Shown in pieces: positions 1 to 7,812 of a DNA stretch of 64,000 bases. Every line of letters starts with the position of its first letter. Positions within the stretch are counted from its first letter, which is position 1. Source of the DNA: Streptomyces sp. NBC_01429 (GTDB lineage Bacteria > Actinomycetota > Actinomycetes > Streptomycetales > Streptomycetaceae); the NCBI RefSeq assembly GCF_036231945.1, contig NZ_CP109599.1, positions 3,380,501 through 3,444,500 on the forward strand, in the 5' to 3' direction. The notes beneath the pieces are model-generated. The model saw nothing but the letters and a program-made list of their open reading frames with translations. It did not search any database and was not told the origin of the DNA. The position numbers were made by a program, and so were the translations under genes.

Positions 1-686
1 ACGCCGCCTCCGGGGTACGGGAGCTGACGGGCGGGTACGAGATCTCGGGCCACGCCCAGTACACGCCCCGGCCCGGATCCGTGCAGATACCGGTGGTGGA
101 CGTCCTCGCCGGCGGGGTCGGCCCGGTCGCCGCGGCCGTCGCGACGGCGACGGCGCTGGCCTCCTCGCCGTACGACCCTCCGTACCACCTGGTGATCTCG
201 GCCGGTATCGGCGGCGGCTTCCAACCCCACGCGCCCGTCGGCTCGCTCGTGGTGGCGGACTCGATCGTCGCGGCGGACCTCGGCGCGCAGAGCCCCGAGG
301 GCTATGTCCCGGTCGAGGAGCTGGGCTTCGGGCGCGGGACACACCAGCCCGCGGCGGGGCTCTCCGCCCGGCTGGCAGAGGTCCTGGACGCGGACCCGCG
401 GATCCGGGCGGTCCTCGCGCCCGTCCTCACCGTCTCCACCGTGACCGGCACCGCCGCCCGCACCACCGAACTGACGACCCGTCACCCCCGGGCCGCCGCC
501 GAGGCGATGGAGGGTTTCGGCGTCGCCGAGGCCGCCGCCGCCCACTCCGTACCGTGCGCCGAGATCCGCGCCGTCTCCAACGCCGTCGGTCCGCGCGACC
601 GCGACTCCTGGCAGATCGGCCGGGCGCTGGACGCGCTGCGGTACGCCTTCACGCTGCTCACCCCCGTATTCGAGGAGCCGTCATGA
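1..686 (+). CDS. mqnB: Futalosine hydrolase MqnB (5' end cut by window)
   Basis: Hydrolyses futalosine to hypoxanthine and dehypoxanthine futalosine in the futalosine route to menaquinone. The reading frame (codons from position 3) is open to the window edge, so the true start lies upstream; the GTG at 81 is internal. About 227 residues are visible, with the nucleoside-phosphorylase-like pattern: LAGGVGPVAAA, an ISAGIGGG loop, the EAMEGFG segment and a late RAVSNAVGPRDR stretch. The stop overlaps the start of mqnD (ATGA at 683-686), so the two are probably translated from one mRNA. The pairing with mqnD strongly supports the call. Confidence 0.88.
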   Translation, partial: AASGVRELTGGYEISGHAQYTPRPGSVQIPVVDVLAGGVGPVAAAVATATALASSPYDPPYHLVISAGIGGGFQPHAPVGSLVVADSIVAADLGAQSPEGYVPVEELGFGRGTHQPAAGLSARLAEVLDADPRIRAVLAPVLTVSTVTGTAARTTELTTRHPRAAAEAMEGFGVAEAAAAHSVPCAEIRAVSNAVGPRDRDSWQIGRALDALRYAFTLLTPVFEEPS

Positions 687-1549
687 CCTCGCCGACCGCG
701 TCCCCCTCCTCCGCTCTGCGGATCGCGTACTCGCCCTGCCCGAACGACACCTTCACCTTCGACGCCTGGGCCCACGGCCGGGTGACGGGCGCGCCGGATC
801 TCGACGTCACGTTCGCGGACATCGACATCACCAACGGCATGGCGGAGCGCGGCGAGTTCGACGTGCTGAAGGTCTCGTACGCGGTGCTGCCCTGGGTGCT
901 GGACGAGTACACCCTGCTGCCCTGCGGCGGCGCGCTGGGCCGGGGCTGCGGGCCGCTCGTCCTGACCAAGGAGCCGGGTGCGGATCTGACGGGCAGGACC
1001 GTCGCCGTACCGAGCGAGCGCTCCACGGCGTACCTGCTCTTCCGCCTCTGGGCGGCGGACGTCGTCCCCGGCGGGGTCGGCGAGGTGGTCGTGATGCCGT
1101 TCCACGAGATCATGCCCGCCGTACGGGACGGCAAGGTGGACGCGGGGCTCGTCATCCACGAGGCGCGCTTCACCTACCGGAACTACGGGCTGCACTGCCT
1201 CGCCGACATGGGCGAGCACTGGGAGTCCACCACGGGCCTGCCGATCCCGCTGGGCGCGATCATCGCGAAGCGTTCGCTGGGCGGCGAGGTGCTCCAGCTG
1301 CTGGCCGAGTCGATCCGCCGGTCGGTCCGGATGGCCTGGGACGACCCGGAGACCTCGCGTCCGTATGTCCTGGAGCACTCCCAGGAGATGGACCCGGCGG
1401 TCGCTGACCAGCACATCGGTCTGTACGTGAACGAGTTCACCGCGGACCTGGGCACCGACGGTTACGCGGCCGTGCGCGGGCTGCTCACCCGGGCGGCGGC
1501 CGAGGGACTGGTACCGCCCCTCGACCGGGACGCGCTGCGGTTCGTCTGA
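683..1549 (+). CDS. mqnD: 1,4-dihydroxy-6-naphthoate synthase MqnD
   Basis: Converts cyclic dehypoxanthine futalosine to 1,4-dihydroxy-6-naphthoate in menaquinone synthesis. 288 residues from the ATG at 683. The N-terminus carries the MqnD signature SPCPNDTFTFDAWAHG; MqnA, the related chorismate dehydratase, lacks this, which separates the two. Other family segments are NGMAERGEFDVLKVSY, GCGPLV and GLVIHEARFTY, all typical of this periplasmic-binding-protein-like fold. Start chosen because it overlaps the mqnB stop by four bases; longer upstream readings only run through mqnB in another frame. Confidence 0.9.
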   Translation: MTSPTASPSSALRIAYSPCPNDTFTFDAWAHGRVTGAPDLDVTFADIDITNGMAERGEFDVLKVSYAVLPWVLDEYTLLPCGGALGRGCGPLVLTKEPGADLTGRTVAVPSERSTAYLLFRLWAADVVPGGVGEVVVMPFHEIMPAVRDGKVDAGLVIHEARFTYRNYGLHCLADMGEHWESTTGLPIPLGAIIAKRSLGGEVLQLLAESIRRSVRMAWDDPETSRPYVLEHSQEMDPAVADQHIGLYVNEFTADLGTDGYAAVRGLLTRAAAEGLVPPLDRDALRFV

Positions 1550-1641
1550 GGGCTGCGGGGTGCGGCTCGCGGGCAGCGGGGTGCGGGTGCGGGTGCGGGC
1601 CATGGTCTGGCGTCTGCGTACGGGCTGCGTGATCCGCGCGG

Positions 1642-2604
1642 CTACGGTGTCAGCACGATCCGGCCGAACACCTCGCCCGCGTCCATCTTCCGGTGCGCCA
1701 GTACGGCCCGCTCCAGCGGCAGCACCTCATGCACCACCGTGTGCAGCTCGCCGCGGGACGCGGCGGCGAACTGCTCGGTCCGCACGGCGCGTCGAGCGGA
1801 TGCGGCCACGGTGGCGGAGCTGAACGTGGCGAACGACATCGACTTCTGGAACGCCGCCATCATCTTCGTACCGAAGTCGGCCGGCGGCGGGCCTCCGACC
1901 GCGCCGACGGCCACCATGCGACCGTTCGGGTTGAGCCTGTCGAAGAAGGACGGCAGGCCCGCACCGGCGACGATGTCGATGATCACGTCGTAACCCGAGG
2001 GAGCGTCCTCGCCTCCCCCGCCCGAGCGGTCCAGCACATGGGTCGCGCCCAGCTCGCGCAGGCGCTCGCCGCGCTCGGCCGACGATGTCGTGACCGCCAC
2101 CGCACCGGCACCGCCCCGCGCCGCGAGCTGGACCGTCATGATCCCGATGCTGCCGGCCGCGCCGCGCACCAGCACCGACTCGCCGGGAGCGAAGCGGGCG
2201 TGGGCGAGGCCGAAGTGGGCCACGACGCCGGAGCCGCCGAGCGTCACCGCGTCCGCGGCGGACAGCCCTGCGGGGAGGGGGAGGATCTCCTCGGCCGGGG
2301 CGACCGCCTGCTCGACGTAGCCGCCACCCGTGCCGGTGAACGCCCATACGGACCGGCCGGCCCATGAGGGGTCGACGCCGGCGCCGACCGCCGTCACGAC
2401 GCCCGCCACCTCACTGCCGGGGACGAGGCCCTCCTCGAAGCCGTAGGCGGCGAGAGCGCCGCTCCTGATCACGGCGTCGACGCCGCCGACGCCGATCGCC
2501 TCGGTGGCGATCAGCACCTCTCCCTCGGCGGGCACCGGGGTGGGGAGGTCGGTGACCGCCAGGCCCTCGGGGCCTCCGAACGTCCGGATCGTGACTGCCT
2601 TCAT
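1642..2604 (-). CDS. NADP-dependent quinone-oxidoreductase-like MDR protein
   Basis: 320-residue medium-chain dehydrogenase/reductase of the zinc-free quinone oxidoreductase type. The N-terminal GroES-like domain has VPGSEVAGVV (about 62-71); a Rossmann nucleotide-binding turn GAAGSIG lies at about 148-154. No zinc-binding cysteine cluster is visible. Divergently transcribed from the TetR-family gene at 2696, with a shared 91-base intergenic region containing a clean palindrome, so it is probably that regulator's target. The substrate cannot be deduced; such pairs often respond to reactive electrophiles or quinones (inference). Confidence 0.85.
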   Translation of the reverse strand: MKAVTIRTFGGPEGLAVTDLPTPVPAEGEVLIATEAIGVGGVDAVIRSGALAAYGFEEGLVPGSEVAGVVTAVGAGVDPSWAGRSVWAFTGTGGGYVEQAVAPAEEILPLPAGLSAADAVTLGGSGVVAHFGLAHARFAPGESVLVRGAAGSIGIMTVQLAARGGAGAVAVTTSSAERGERLRELGATHVLDRSGGGGEDAPSGYDVIIDIVAGAGLPSFFDRLNPNGRMVAVGAVGGPPPADFGTKMMAAFQKSMSFATFSSATVAASARRAVRTEQFAAASRGELHTVVHEVLPLERAVLAHRKMDAGEVFGRIVLTP

Positions 2605-2647
2605 TGTCGTCTCCCGCGTGAGGCTTCCGTTGCGTGTGGACTCCGTG

Positions 2648-2679
2648 CGTTCGAACGCTAACGGACGCCCCCGTCCGTT
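2648..2679. promoter_or_regulatory. Palindromic operator between MDR and TetR genes
   Basis: A perfect 8-4-8 inverted repeat (AACGGACG-CCCC-CGTCCGTT, 2660-2679) lies just downstream of a 10-base palindrome CGTTCGAACG (2648-2657). Size and placement fit a TetR-family operator controlling both divergent genes; assignment to the neighbouring regulator is inferred. Confidence 0.6.
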
Positions 2680-2695
2680 TGGCTAAAGTGAGAGA

Positions 2696-3331
2696 GTGAC
2701 CGACCGTTTGCCTCACACCCTGCGCTCCGACGCCCTGGACAACCGCGAGCGCATCCTCGACGCGGCCCGCGCGCTGTTCGCGGCCGAGGGCCTGGACGTA
2801 CCGATGCGGGAGATCGCCCGGCACGCCGGGGTCGGCCCCGCCACCCTGTACCGGCGTTTCCCGACCAAGCAGGCGCTGGCCACCGAAGCCTTCGCGGATC
2901 AGCTGCTCGCGTGTCGCTCGATCGTCGACGAGGGGCTCGCCGATCCGGATCCGTGGCGCGGCTTCTGCCTCGTGATCGACAGGACCTGTGAGCTGCACGC
3001 CCGCAACCGGGGCTTCACCGATGCCTTCATGTCGGCCTTCCCCGGCGCGATGGACTTCGCGGCGAGCCGTGAGTACACGCTGAGGTCGGTCGCCGAGCTG
3101 GCACGCCGCGCCAAGGCCACCGGCCGTCTGCGCCCCGACTTCGTCCTGGACGACCTGATCCTCGTGATCATGGCCAACAGGGGCCTCCACACCACGCCGA
3201 CGCCCGCCGGGGTCGCGGCTTCCCGGCGCTTCGCCGCGCTCGCGGTCCAGGCGTTCCGGGCTTCCCCGGAGCACGCGCCGCTGCCACCGGCGGCACGGAT
3301 GGCGGCAGCGGCAGTGCACAAGGGCAGCTGA
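2696..3331 (+). CDS. TetR/AcrR-family transcriptional regulator
   Basis: 211 residues from GTG 2696. N-terminal TetR DNA-binding domain: ERILDAARALF helix (about 18-28), then the helix-turn-helix around 39-58 with ARHAGVGPATLYRRF. The C-terminal ligand domain is of the common actinobacterial type (ends with a helix in the FAALAVQAFRA region). Divergent from the MDR oxidoreductase and preceded by a 20-base palindrome, so probably an autoregulated local repressor. The inducer is unknown. Confidence 0.9.
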   Translation: MTDRLPHTLRSDALDNRERILDAARALFAAEGLDVPMREIARHAGVGPATLYRRFPTKQALATEAFADQLLACRSIVDEGLADPDPWRGFCLVIDRTCELHARNRGFTDAFMSAFPGAMDFAASREYTLRSVAELARRAKATGRLRPDFVLDDLILVIMANRGLHTTPTPAGVAASRRFAALAVQAFRASPEHAPLPPAARMAAAAVHKGS

Positions 3332-3368
3332 GGGCGGGCAGGTACGGGCAGGTACGGGCAGGGGAAAA

Positions 3369-3393
3369 CCCCGCCGAACCGGGTTCGACGGGG
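3369..3393. terminator. Bidirectional terminator hairpin between convergent genes
   Basis: 11-base stem with one mismatch and a 3-base loop (arms 3369-3379 and 3383-3393), lying between the convergent TetR and cold-shock genes. Confidence 0.5.
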
Positions 3394-3448
3394 TCCAGAG
3401 GCTTCGGAGCGGACGGACAGGCGGACAGGCGCTGGCGGGCGCCGGGCG

Positions 3449-3832
3449 TCAGACGTCCAGTTGGTCGGCCACCGCGCGCAGCAGGCCCGCGATCTTGGCG
3501 CCGTGGACCTTGTCCGGGTAGCGGCCGCGCTCCAGCATCGGTGTGATGTTCTCCAGCAGCGTCGTCAGGTCCTGGACGATCGAGGCCAGCTCGTCGGGCT
3601 TGCGGCGCTGGGCGGCGGCGACCGAGGGCGCCGGGTCGAGGACCGTCACCGAAAGGGCCTGGTCCCCGCGTTGGCCCGCCACGACGCCGAACTCGACACG
3701 CTGGCCCGGCTTGAGCGCGTCGACTCCGGTGGGCAGGACCGACGAGTGCACGAAGACGTCGCCGCCGCCGTCACGGGAGAGAAAGCCGAAGCCCTTCTCA
3801 CTGTTGAACCATTTGACCTTGCCGGTAGGCAC
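3449..3832 (-). CDS. Cold-shock-domain protein with C-terminal extension
   Basis: 127 residues. Residues 1-67 form a cold shock domain: KVKWFN, RNP1-like KGFGFL (13-18) and RNP2-like DVFVHS (25-30), so it probably binds single-stranded nucleic acid. Unlike the 67-residue cspA product later in this window, it has a helical extension of about 60 residues ([17 protein letters not shown] and following) of unknown role. S. coelicolor carries such a gene beside mqnD, which fits this position. The following 175 bases up to the next gene are divergent promoter space. Confidence 0.88.
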   Translation of the reverse strand: MPTGKVKWFNSEKGFGFLSRDGGGDVFVHSSVLPTGVDALKPGQRVEFGVVAGQRGDQALSVTVLDPAPSVAAAQRRKPDELASIVQDLTTLLENITPMLERGRYPDKVHGAKIAGLLRAVADQLDV

Positions 3833-4008
3833 GTCTGTCCTCGTCCTCGTACTCGTTGGGGCGCTGGCGCGCGCGAAATCGGCTCTGAATAGCGCTACAG
3901 CGGGTCCACCGACCCGCCAGTACCAAGGCTAATGGTCCAGGGGCTGGTGACAAGACGTCGCCGGCCGGTTCCTTTCCGCTGTTGTCGGCAGGGAACTACC
4001 CTGGTGGC

Positions 4009-4275
4009 GTGACTGCTACTCCTGCACCCCGCACGACGGACGAGACCGGACCCGGCGACGGGCTGGTCCGTATCGGCGCGATCGTCTTCATCGTGGGCGC
4101 GGTCGCCACGCTGATCACCGTGGCGCCGCTGTTCCTCGGCTCCGATCCCTTTCCGCCCGTCGCCTACCTCGTCTGCATGCTGATGGGCGTCGGCTTCGCG
4201 ATCTCCGGGGCGGGGGTGCTGCGGTCGGTCGGCGCGCAGCGGCGGCTGGCCAAGGCATCGGCCGGAGGTTCCTGA
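4009..4275 (+). CDS. Small two-helix membrane protein
   Basis: 88 residues from GTG 4009. A charged N-terminus is followed by two hydrophobic helices (about 22-44 and 50-72) and a basic tail. No Shine-Dalgarno precedes the GTG, but a -10-like TACCCT (3997-4002) sits seven bases upstream, suggesting a leaderless mRNA; an upstream in-frame start at 3982 is possible. No family recognised. Followed by copies of a GGAGGTTCC motif and a strong terminator. Confidence 0.65.
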   Translation: MTATPAPRTTDETGPGDGLVRIGAIVFIVGAVATLITVAPLFLGSDPFPPVAYLVCMLMGVGFAISGAGVLRSVGAQRRLAKASAGGS

Positions 4276-4320
4276 GCCCCGGAGGTTCCTGGGCCCCGGA
4301 GGTTCCACACGTTCCCCTAG

Positions 4321-4363
4321 CGCGTCAGGGGCGTTCCCGAGTGCTGGGAACGCCCCTGACGCG
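4321..4363. terminator. Strong hairpin terminator
   Basis: Perfect 18-base inverted repeat (4321-4338 and 4346-4363) with a 7-base loop, followed by a T-rich stretch (TATCTTCACTTCTT). It isolates the condensation-domain cluster from upstream transcription. Confidence 0.85.
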
Positions 4364-4538
4364 TATCTTCACTTCTTCCGGCCGACCCATTCGGCCGTCC
4401 CACTCCGTTCACGGTTCCGTTTCCCCGCCGACACGGTTAGCGCCCCGTTCCACGGCCCGGCAAAACCGGGGAAACAATAGATGTGAAAGAGATGTGACCG
4501 GACGGCGGCATCGTGTGAACAACGCGCAATTACCGCTG

Positions 4539-4568
4539 TTGCGACTCGCGTTGACGGCTGCGTAGCAT
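4539..4568 (+). promoter_or_regulatory. Candidate promoter for condensation-domain trio
   Basis: The 340 bases between the terminator and the GTG at 4704 hold no gene and are less GC-rich than their surroundings. TTGCGA (4539-4544) and TAGCAT (4563-4568) are 18 bases apart and resemble a principal-sigma promoter, implying a leader of about 130 bases. The leader has repeated CCCGCGTG motifs just before the coding region. Prediction by eye only. Confidence 0.4.
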
Positions 4569-4703
4569 CCCTCGCAGCCGGACACGTTTCCCCTGATCAG
4601 CGGCGGTAGTAGCTGATTCAACGTTTCTCGGTGCGATCGTTTTCCCGCGTGTTCCCGCGTGAACAATTCCCCCACTCACGTGCATCGAGCGCAAGGCAGA
4701 GAA

Positions 4704-6290
4704 GTGAAGTTCACGGATATTGACGAACTGGACATACGCCCGGGAGTGCTTACCATTTGGCGCGCAATACCCAGAAATCCGGGTTCCGAATGCTGGATAC
4801 CGGACGCGCGGCCCGCTTCGTACGCGCAGGAGGCCCATCTCGTCGGCGCACTGGCCGGTGCCGGGACGGGTAACGGAACGGATCCCGGGACGGATCCCGG
4901 GACGGATGGCAGGAGAGACGGCGGACGCCGGGGCTCCCCCTCGTGGCTCGGCACCGCCTTCGAACTGCCCGGCGAGCTGGACGAGGGCGCGTTGGAGACC
5001 GCGCTGCTCGGCTGGATCGACCGGCACGAGGCGCTGCGCAGCCGGCTGGTGGCGACCGCCGACGCGCGGTTCGAGCGGGTCACCCTTGCCCCCGGGGCCG
5101 TCGCGATCCGGCGCGGCACCACGGGCGAATTCTCGACCGGCGGCCAACTCGCCCGACAACTGGAGGAGTTGTTCGACGCCGAGACCGATCCGCTCGACTG
5201 GCCGTCCTGTGTGTTCGCCACCGTCCGGCACGCCGACTCCACGACGCTCCATCTCGCCTTCGACCACCTGAACGTCGACGGGTACTCCATCCTCCTCGTC
5301 GCGCACGAGATCCGTGAGCTGTACACCGCCGCCGTCACCGGCACCCCGGCCGGGCTCGGGCAGGTCGGCAGCTATCTGGACTTCGCCGGGCAGGAGCGCG
5401 AGCGGACGGCGCTCGTGCACAGCGAGCACGAGTCCGTCGTGCGCTGGCGCGACTTCGTCACGGCGAACGGCGGCGCGCTGCCCGCCTTTCCGCTCCCCGT
5501 CGGGGACGAGACCGACGCCGCACACGAGACCGGCCCCGCACACAGGACCCACCCCCACCCCGATCAGCTCGGCGGCTGCGTCTGGCTCCTCGACTCCGAC
5601 CGGGCGCGCTCCTTCCAGACCGCGTGCCGCGCCGACGGCGGGAACTTCCTCTCCGGGCTGCTCGCCTCCCTGGCCGTCGTGGGCCACGAGAGCACCGGCC
5701 ACGAGGAGTTCCGCGCCCTCACCCCGTTCCACACGCGCGGCCAGGAGGCCGCGTGGACGGGCTCGCTCGGCTGGTACGTGGGGCTCGCGCCCATCCGGTT
5801 CGCGGTGCGCGGCACGGACGCCTTCGCCGAGGTCATGCGCAACGCGGTGGCCGCGCTGGACGGGGCGGGCGCCGTCGCCGCCGTACCGTTCCCCCGGATC
5901 GCCGAGCTGCTCGGGACGCCGCTGGAACCGCGGTTCGTCGTCTCGTACATGGACATGCGCAGGACCCCGGGCGCGCGGCGGTGGGGCGAGTGGAAGGCCG
6001 CCGCGCTGCGCAGCCGGCGCAGCCATCCCGACGAGGTCTATCTGTGGATCAACCGGTCCTACGAGGGTGTGTACGTGAGCTACCGTCACCCCAACACCGA
6101 GCGCGCGCGGCTCGCCGTCTCCCGTTTCATCGCGGACACCGGGCGGCTGATGAACGCGATCGCCGCGCCGACGCCCCCGGCCGCGCCCCCGGCCGCGTCC
6201 GCGGCCGCGTCGGTGGAAGCGTCCACACCCACGCCCGTACCCGTATCCGCGCCCGCAGCCACCCGTGTGAAGGAAGCCGCCGCATGTTGA
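4704..6290 (+). CDS. Stand-alone condensation-domain protein 1
   Basis: 528 residues from GTG 4704 (AAGG about ten bases upstream); an in-frame start at 4659 is less likely. Belongs to the NRPS condensation / PapA acyltransferase superfamily: HLNVDG has the catalytic His188 and structural Asp192 of the HHxxxDG motif, although the residue before the catalytic His is Asp. Members transfer acyl groups from carriers or CoA to an amine or alcohol. No adenylation, carrier or thioesterase domain is attached. Shares GSYLDF, FPLPVG, a TPFHTRG segment and SYMDMRRTPGARRW with the next two proteins, so the three look like tandem duplicates. The C-terminus is an Ala/Pro-rich tail. Overlaps the next gene by seven bases. 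Confidence 0.8.
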   Translation: MKFTDIDELDIRPGVLTIWRAIPRNPGSECWIPDARPASYAQEAHLVGALAGAGTGNGTDPGTDPGTDGRRDGGRRGSPSWLGTAFELPGELDEGALETALLGWIDRHEALRSRLVATADARFERVTLAPGAVAIRRGTTGEFSTGGQLARQLEELFDAETDPLDWPSCVFATVRHADSTTLHLAFDHLNVDGYSILLVAHEIRELYTAAVTGTPAGLGQVGSYLDFAGQERERTALVHSEHESVVRWRDFVTANGGALPAFPLPVGDETDAAHETGPAHRTHPHPDQLGGCVWLLDSDRARSFQTACRADGGNFLSGLLASLAVVGHESTGHEEFRALTPFHTRGQEAAWTGSLGWYVGLAPIRFAVRGTDAFAEVMRNAVAALDGAGAVAAVPFPRIAELLGTPLEPRFVVSYMDMRRTPGARRWGEWKAAALRSRRSHPDEVYLWINRSYEGVYVSYRHPNTERARLAVSRFIADTGRLMNAIAAPTPPAAPPAASAAASVEASTPTPVPVSAPAATRVKEAAAC

Positions 6291-7804
6291 TGACCCCGAT
6301 CGACGAGTACGCCCCGGACGGCGGCGAGCTGGTCCGGTTCAGCCTCACGAGCGACACCCCCGAGGGCGCGACGCATCCCGCGCCGCCCTCGTACGTGCAG
6401 GAGAACCACATCCGCCGGCTGCTGACCAACCAGGCGGCCGGTGTGGCGCAGTCGGCGTGGGTGGGCGTCGTGTTCGACGTGCCGGGCCGGCTGGACACCG
6501 CGGCCATGGCGGCGGCGCTGAAGGTGTGGACCAGGCGCCATCCGACCCTGCTGACCTGGTTCTCCGTCGAGGAGGACGGTACGAACGGGGGTACGGAGGG
6601 CGGTACGGAGGGCACTGGGAACGGCGCCACGCGGATCCAGCGCCACGCGCTCGCCGCCGAGACCGTTGCCATCACGCCCGAGTCGCTCGGCCCGCACGAC
6701 TCCCCCGCCGCGATCCGCGCGCGGCTGGTCGATCTCTTCGACTCCGGTACGAACCCGCTGAGCTGGCCGCCCCTCGTCACGGGCGCCGTCCTGCGCGAGG
6801 ACTCCTCGACCGTCTACTACGCGGTCGACCACTGCCACAGCGACGGCCTCTCGTCGCTCCTCGTCTTCAGCGAGCTGCGGGCGCTGTACGAGGCGGAGGT
6901 GACCGGGGTGGCCGCCGAGCTGCCCGAGACCGGTAGCTATGTCGACTTCTGCGCCCTGGAGCGCGAGCGGTCGGCGGCCATCGGGGCGGACTCCCCCGAG
7001 GTGCGGCGCTGGCTGGAGTTCCTCGCCGGCGGCCCGGCCACGAGCTTCCCGCTCCCGCTCGGTACGGAACCCGGCCGGACCTACCCCAAGATCTCGCTCT
7101 CCATGGACCTGCTCGACGCCGCCGAGACCGACGCCTTCGCGAAGGCGTGCAAGGCGCTGGGCGGCGGTCAGTCGGCCGGGTTCCTCGCGGCGCTCGGCGT
7201 CAGCGGGTACGAACTGGCCGGGCACGCCTCGTACCGCGGCCTGTCCGTCGTGCACACGCGGGACGAGCGGCGGTGGATGCGGGCGCAGGGCTGGTTCATC
7301 AATCTGGTGCCGGTCGAGTTCGCGGTCGGAGAGCCGGGCGGGGAACAGGGCGGGGAGCCGGGCGGGGAGCCGGGAAGCGCCGCACGGGGCTTCGGCGACA
7401 TCCTCTCGGCAGCCCAACTCGCCTTCATCGAGGCGCAGAAGATGAGCGGGGTCTCGCCGCTGCGGGTCATGGAGCTGATCCCGGGCGTGTCCGTGCAGCC
7501 GGGCGCCGGGGCCGTCCTGCCGATGGTGTCGTTCATCGACCTGCGGCACGCGCCCGGCTCCCAGGACTGGACGGCGGCGAAGTGCGACGGGCTGGCCGGT
7601 CCCGGGACGAGCACGGACGTGCCGATCTGGATCAACCGCCTGTGGGACCGGACGTACGTCAAGGTCACGTACCCGGACACGGCCGAGGCGCGGCGCAACG
7701 TTCCGCTGTTCCTGGAGCATCTGCGGGCCGTGCTGCGGGAGATCGCGCGGACCGGCGAGTACCGGGGCGAGTACCGGGGCGAGCACCGAAGCGACAGGGG
7801 CTGA
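6284..7804 (+). CDS. Stand-alone condensation-domain protein 2
   Basis: 506 residues from ATG 6284, with AAGGAAG upstream; a second ATG lies at 6290. Condensation-fold acyltransferase with intact HCHSDG motif (His183, Asp187). Shared paralogue landmarks: SYVQENH near residue 40, GSYVDF, FPLPLG and SFIDLRHAPGS. A Gly/Thr-rich insert with repeated GG-T-E units sits around residues 100-110, and the protein ends in short repeated EYRGE units. Translation is probably coupled to the first gene. Substrate unknown; no known lipid or siderophore pathway gene is adjacent. Confidence 0.8.
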   Translation: MLMTPIDEYAPDGGELVRFSLTSDTPEGATHPAPPSYVQENHIRRLLTNQAAGVAQSAWVGVVFDVPGRLDTAAMAAALKVWTRRHPTLLTWFSVEEDGTNGGTEGGTEGTGNGATRIQRHALAAETVAITPESLGPHDSPAAIRARLVDLFDSGTNPLSWPPLVTGAVLREDSSTVYYAVDHCHSDGLSSLLVFSELRALYEAEVTGVAAELPETGSYVDFCALERERSAAIGADSPEVRRWLEFLAGGPATSFPLPLGTEPGRTYPKISLSMDLLDAAETDAFAKACKALGGGQSAGFLAALGVSGYELAGHASYRGLSVVHTRDERRWMRAQGWFINLVPVEFAVGEPGGEQGGEPGGEPGSAARGFGDILSAAQLAFIEAQKMSGVSPLRVMELIPGVSVQPGAGAVLPMVSFIDLRHAPGSQDWTAAKCDGLAGPGTSTDVPIWINRLWDRTYVKVTYPDTAEARRNVPLFLEHLRAVLREIARTGEYRGEYRGEHRSDRG

Positions 7805-7812
7805 CCGGTTCC

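Noticed and set aside
4400..4425. PHO box before the condensation trio
   Set aside because: One GTTCAC occurs, but no second unit follows at 11-base spacing.
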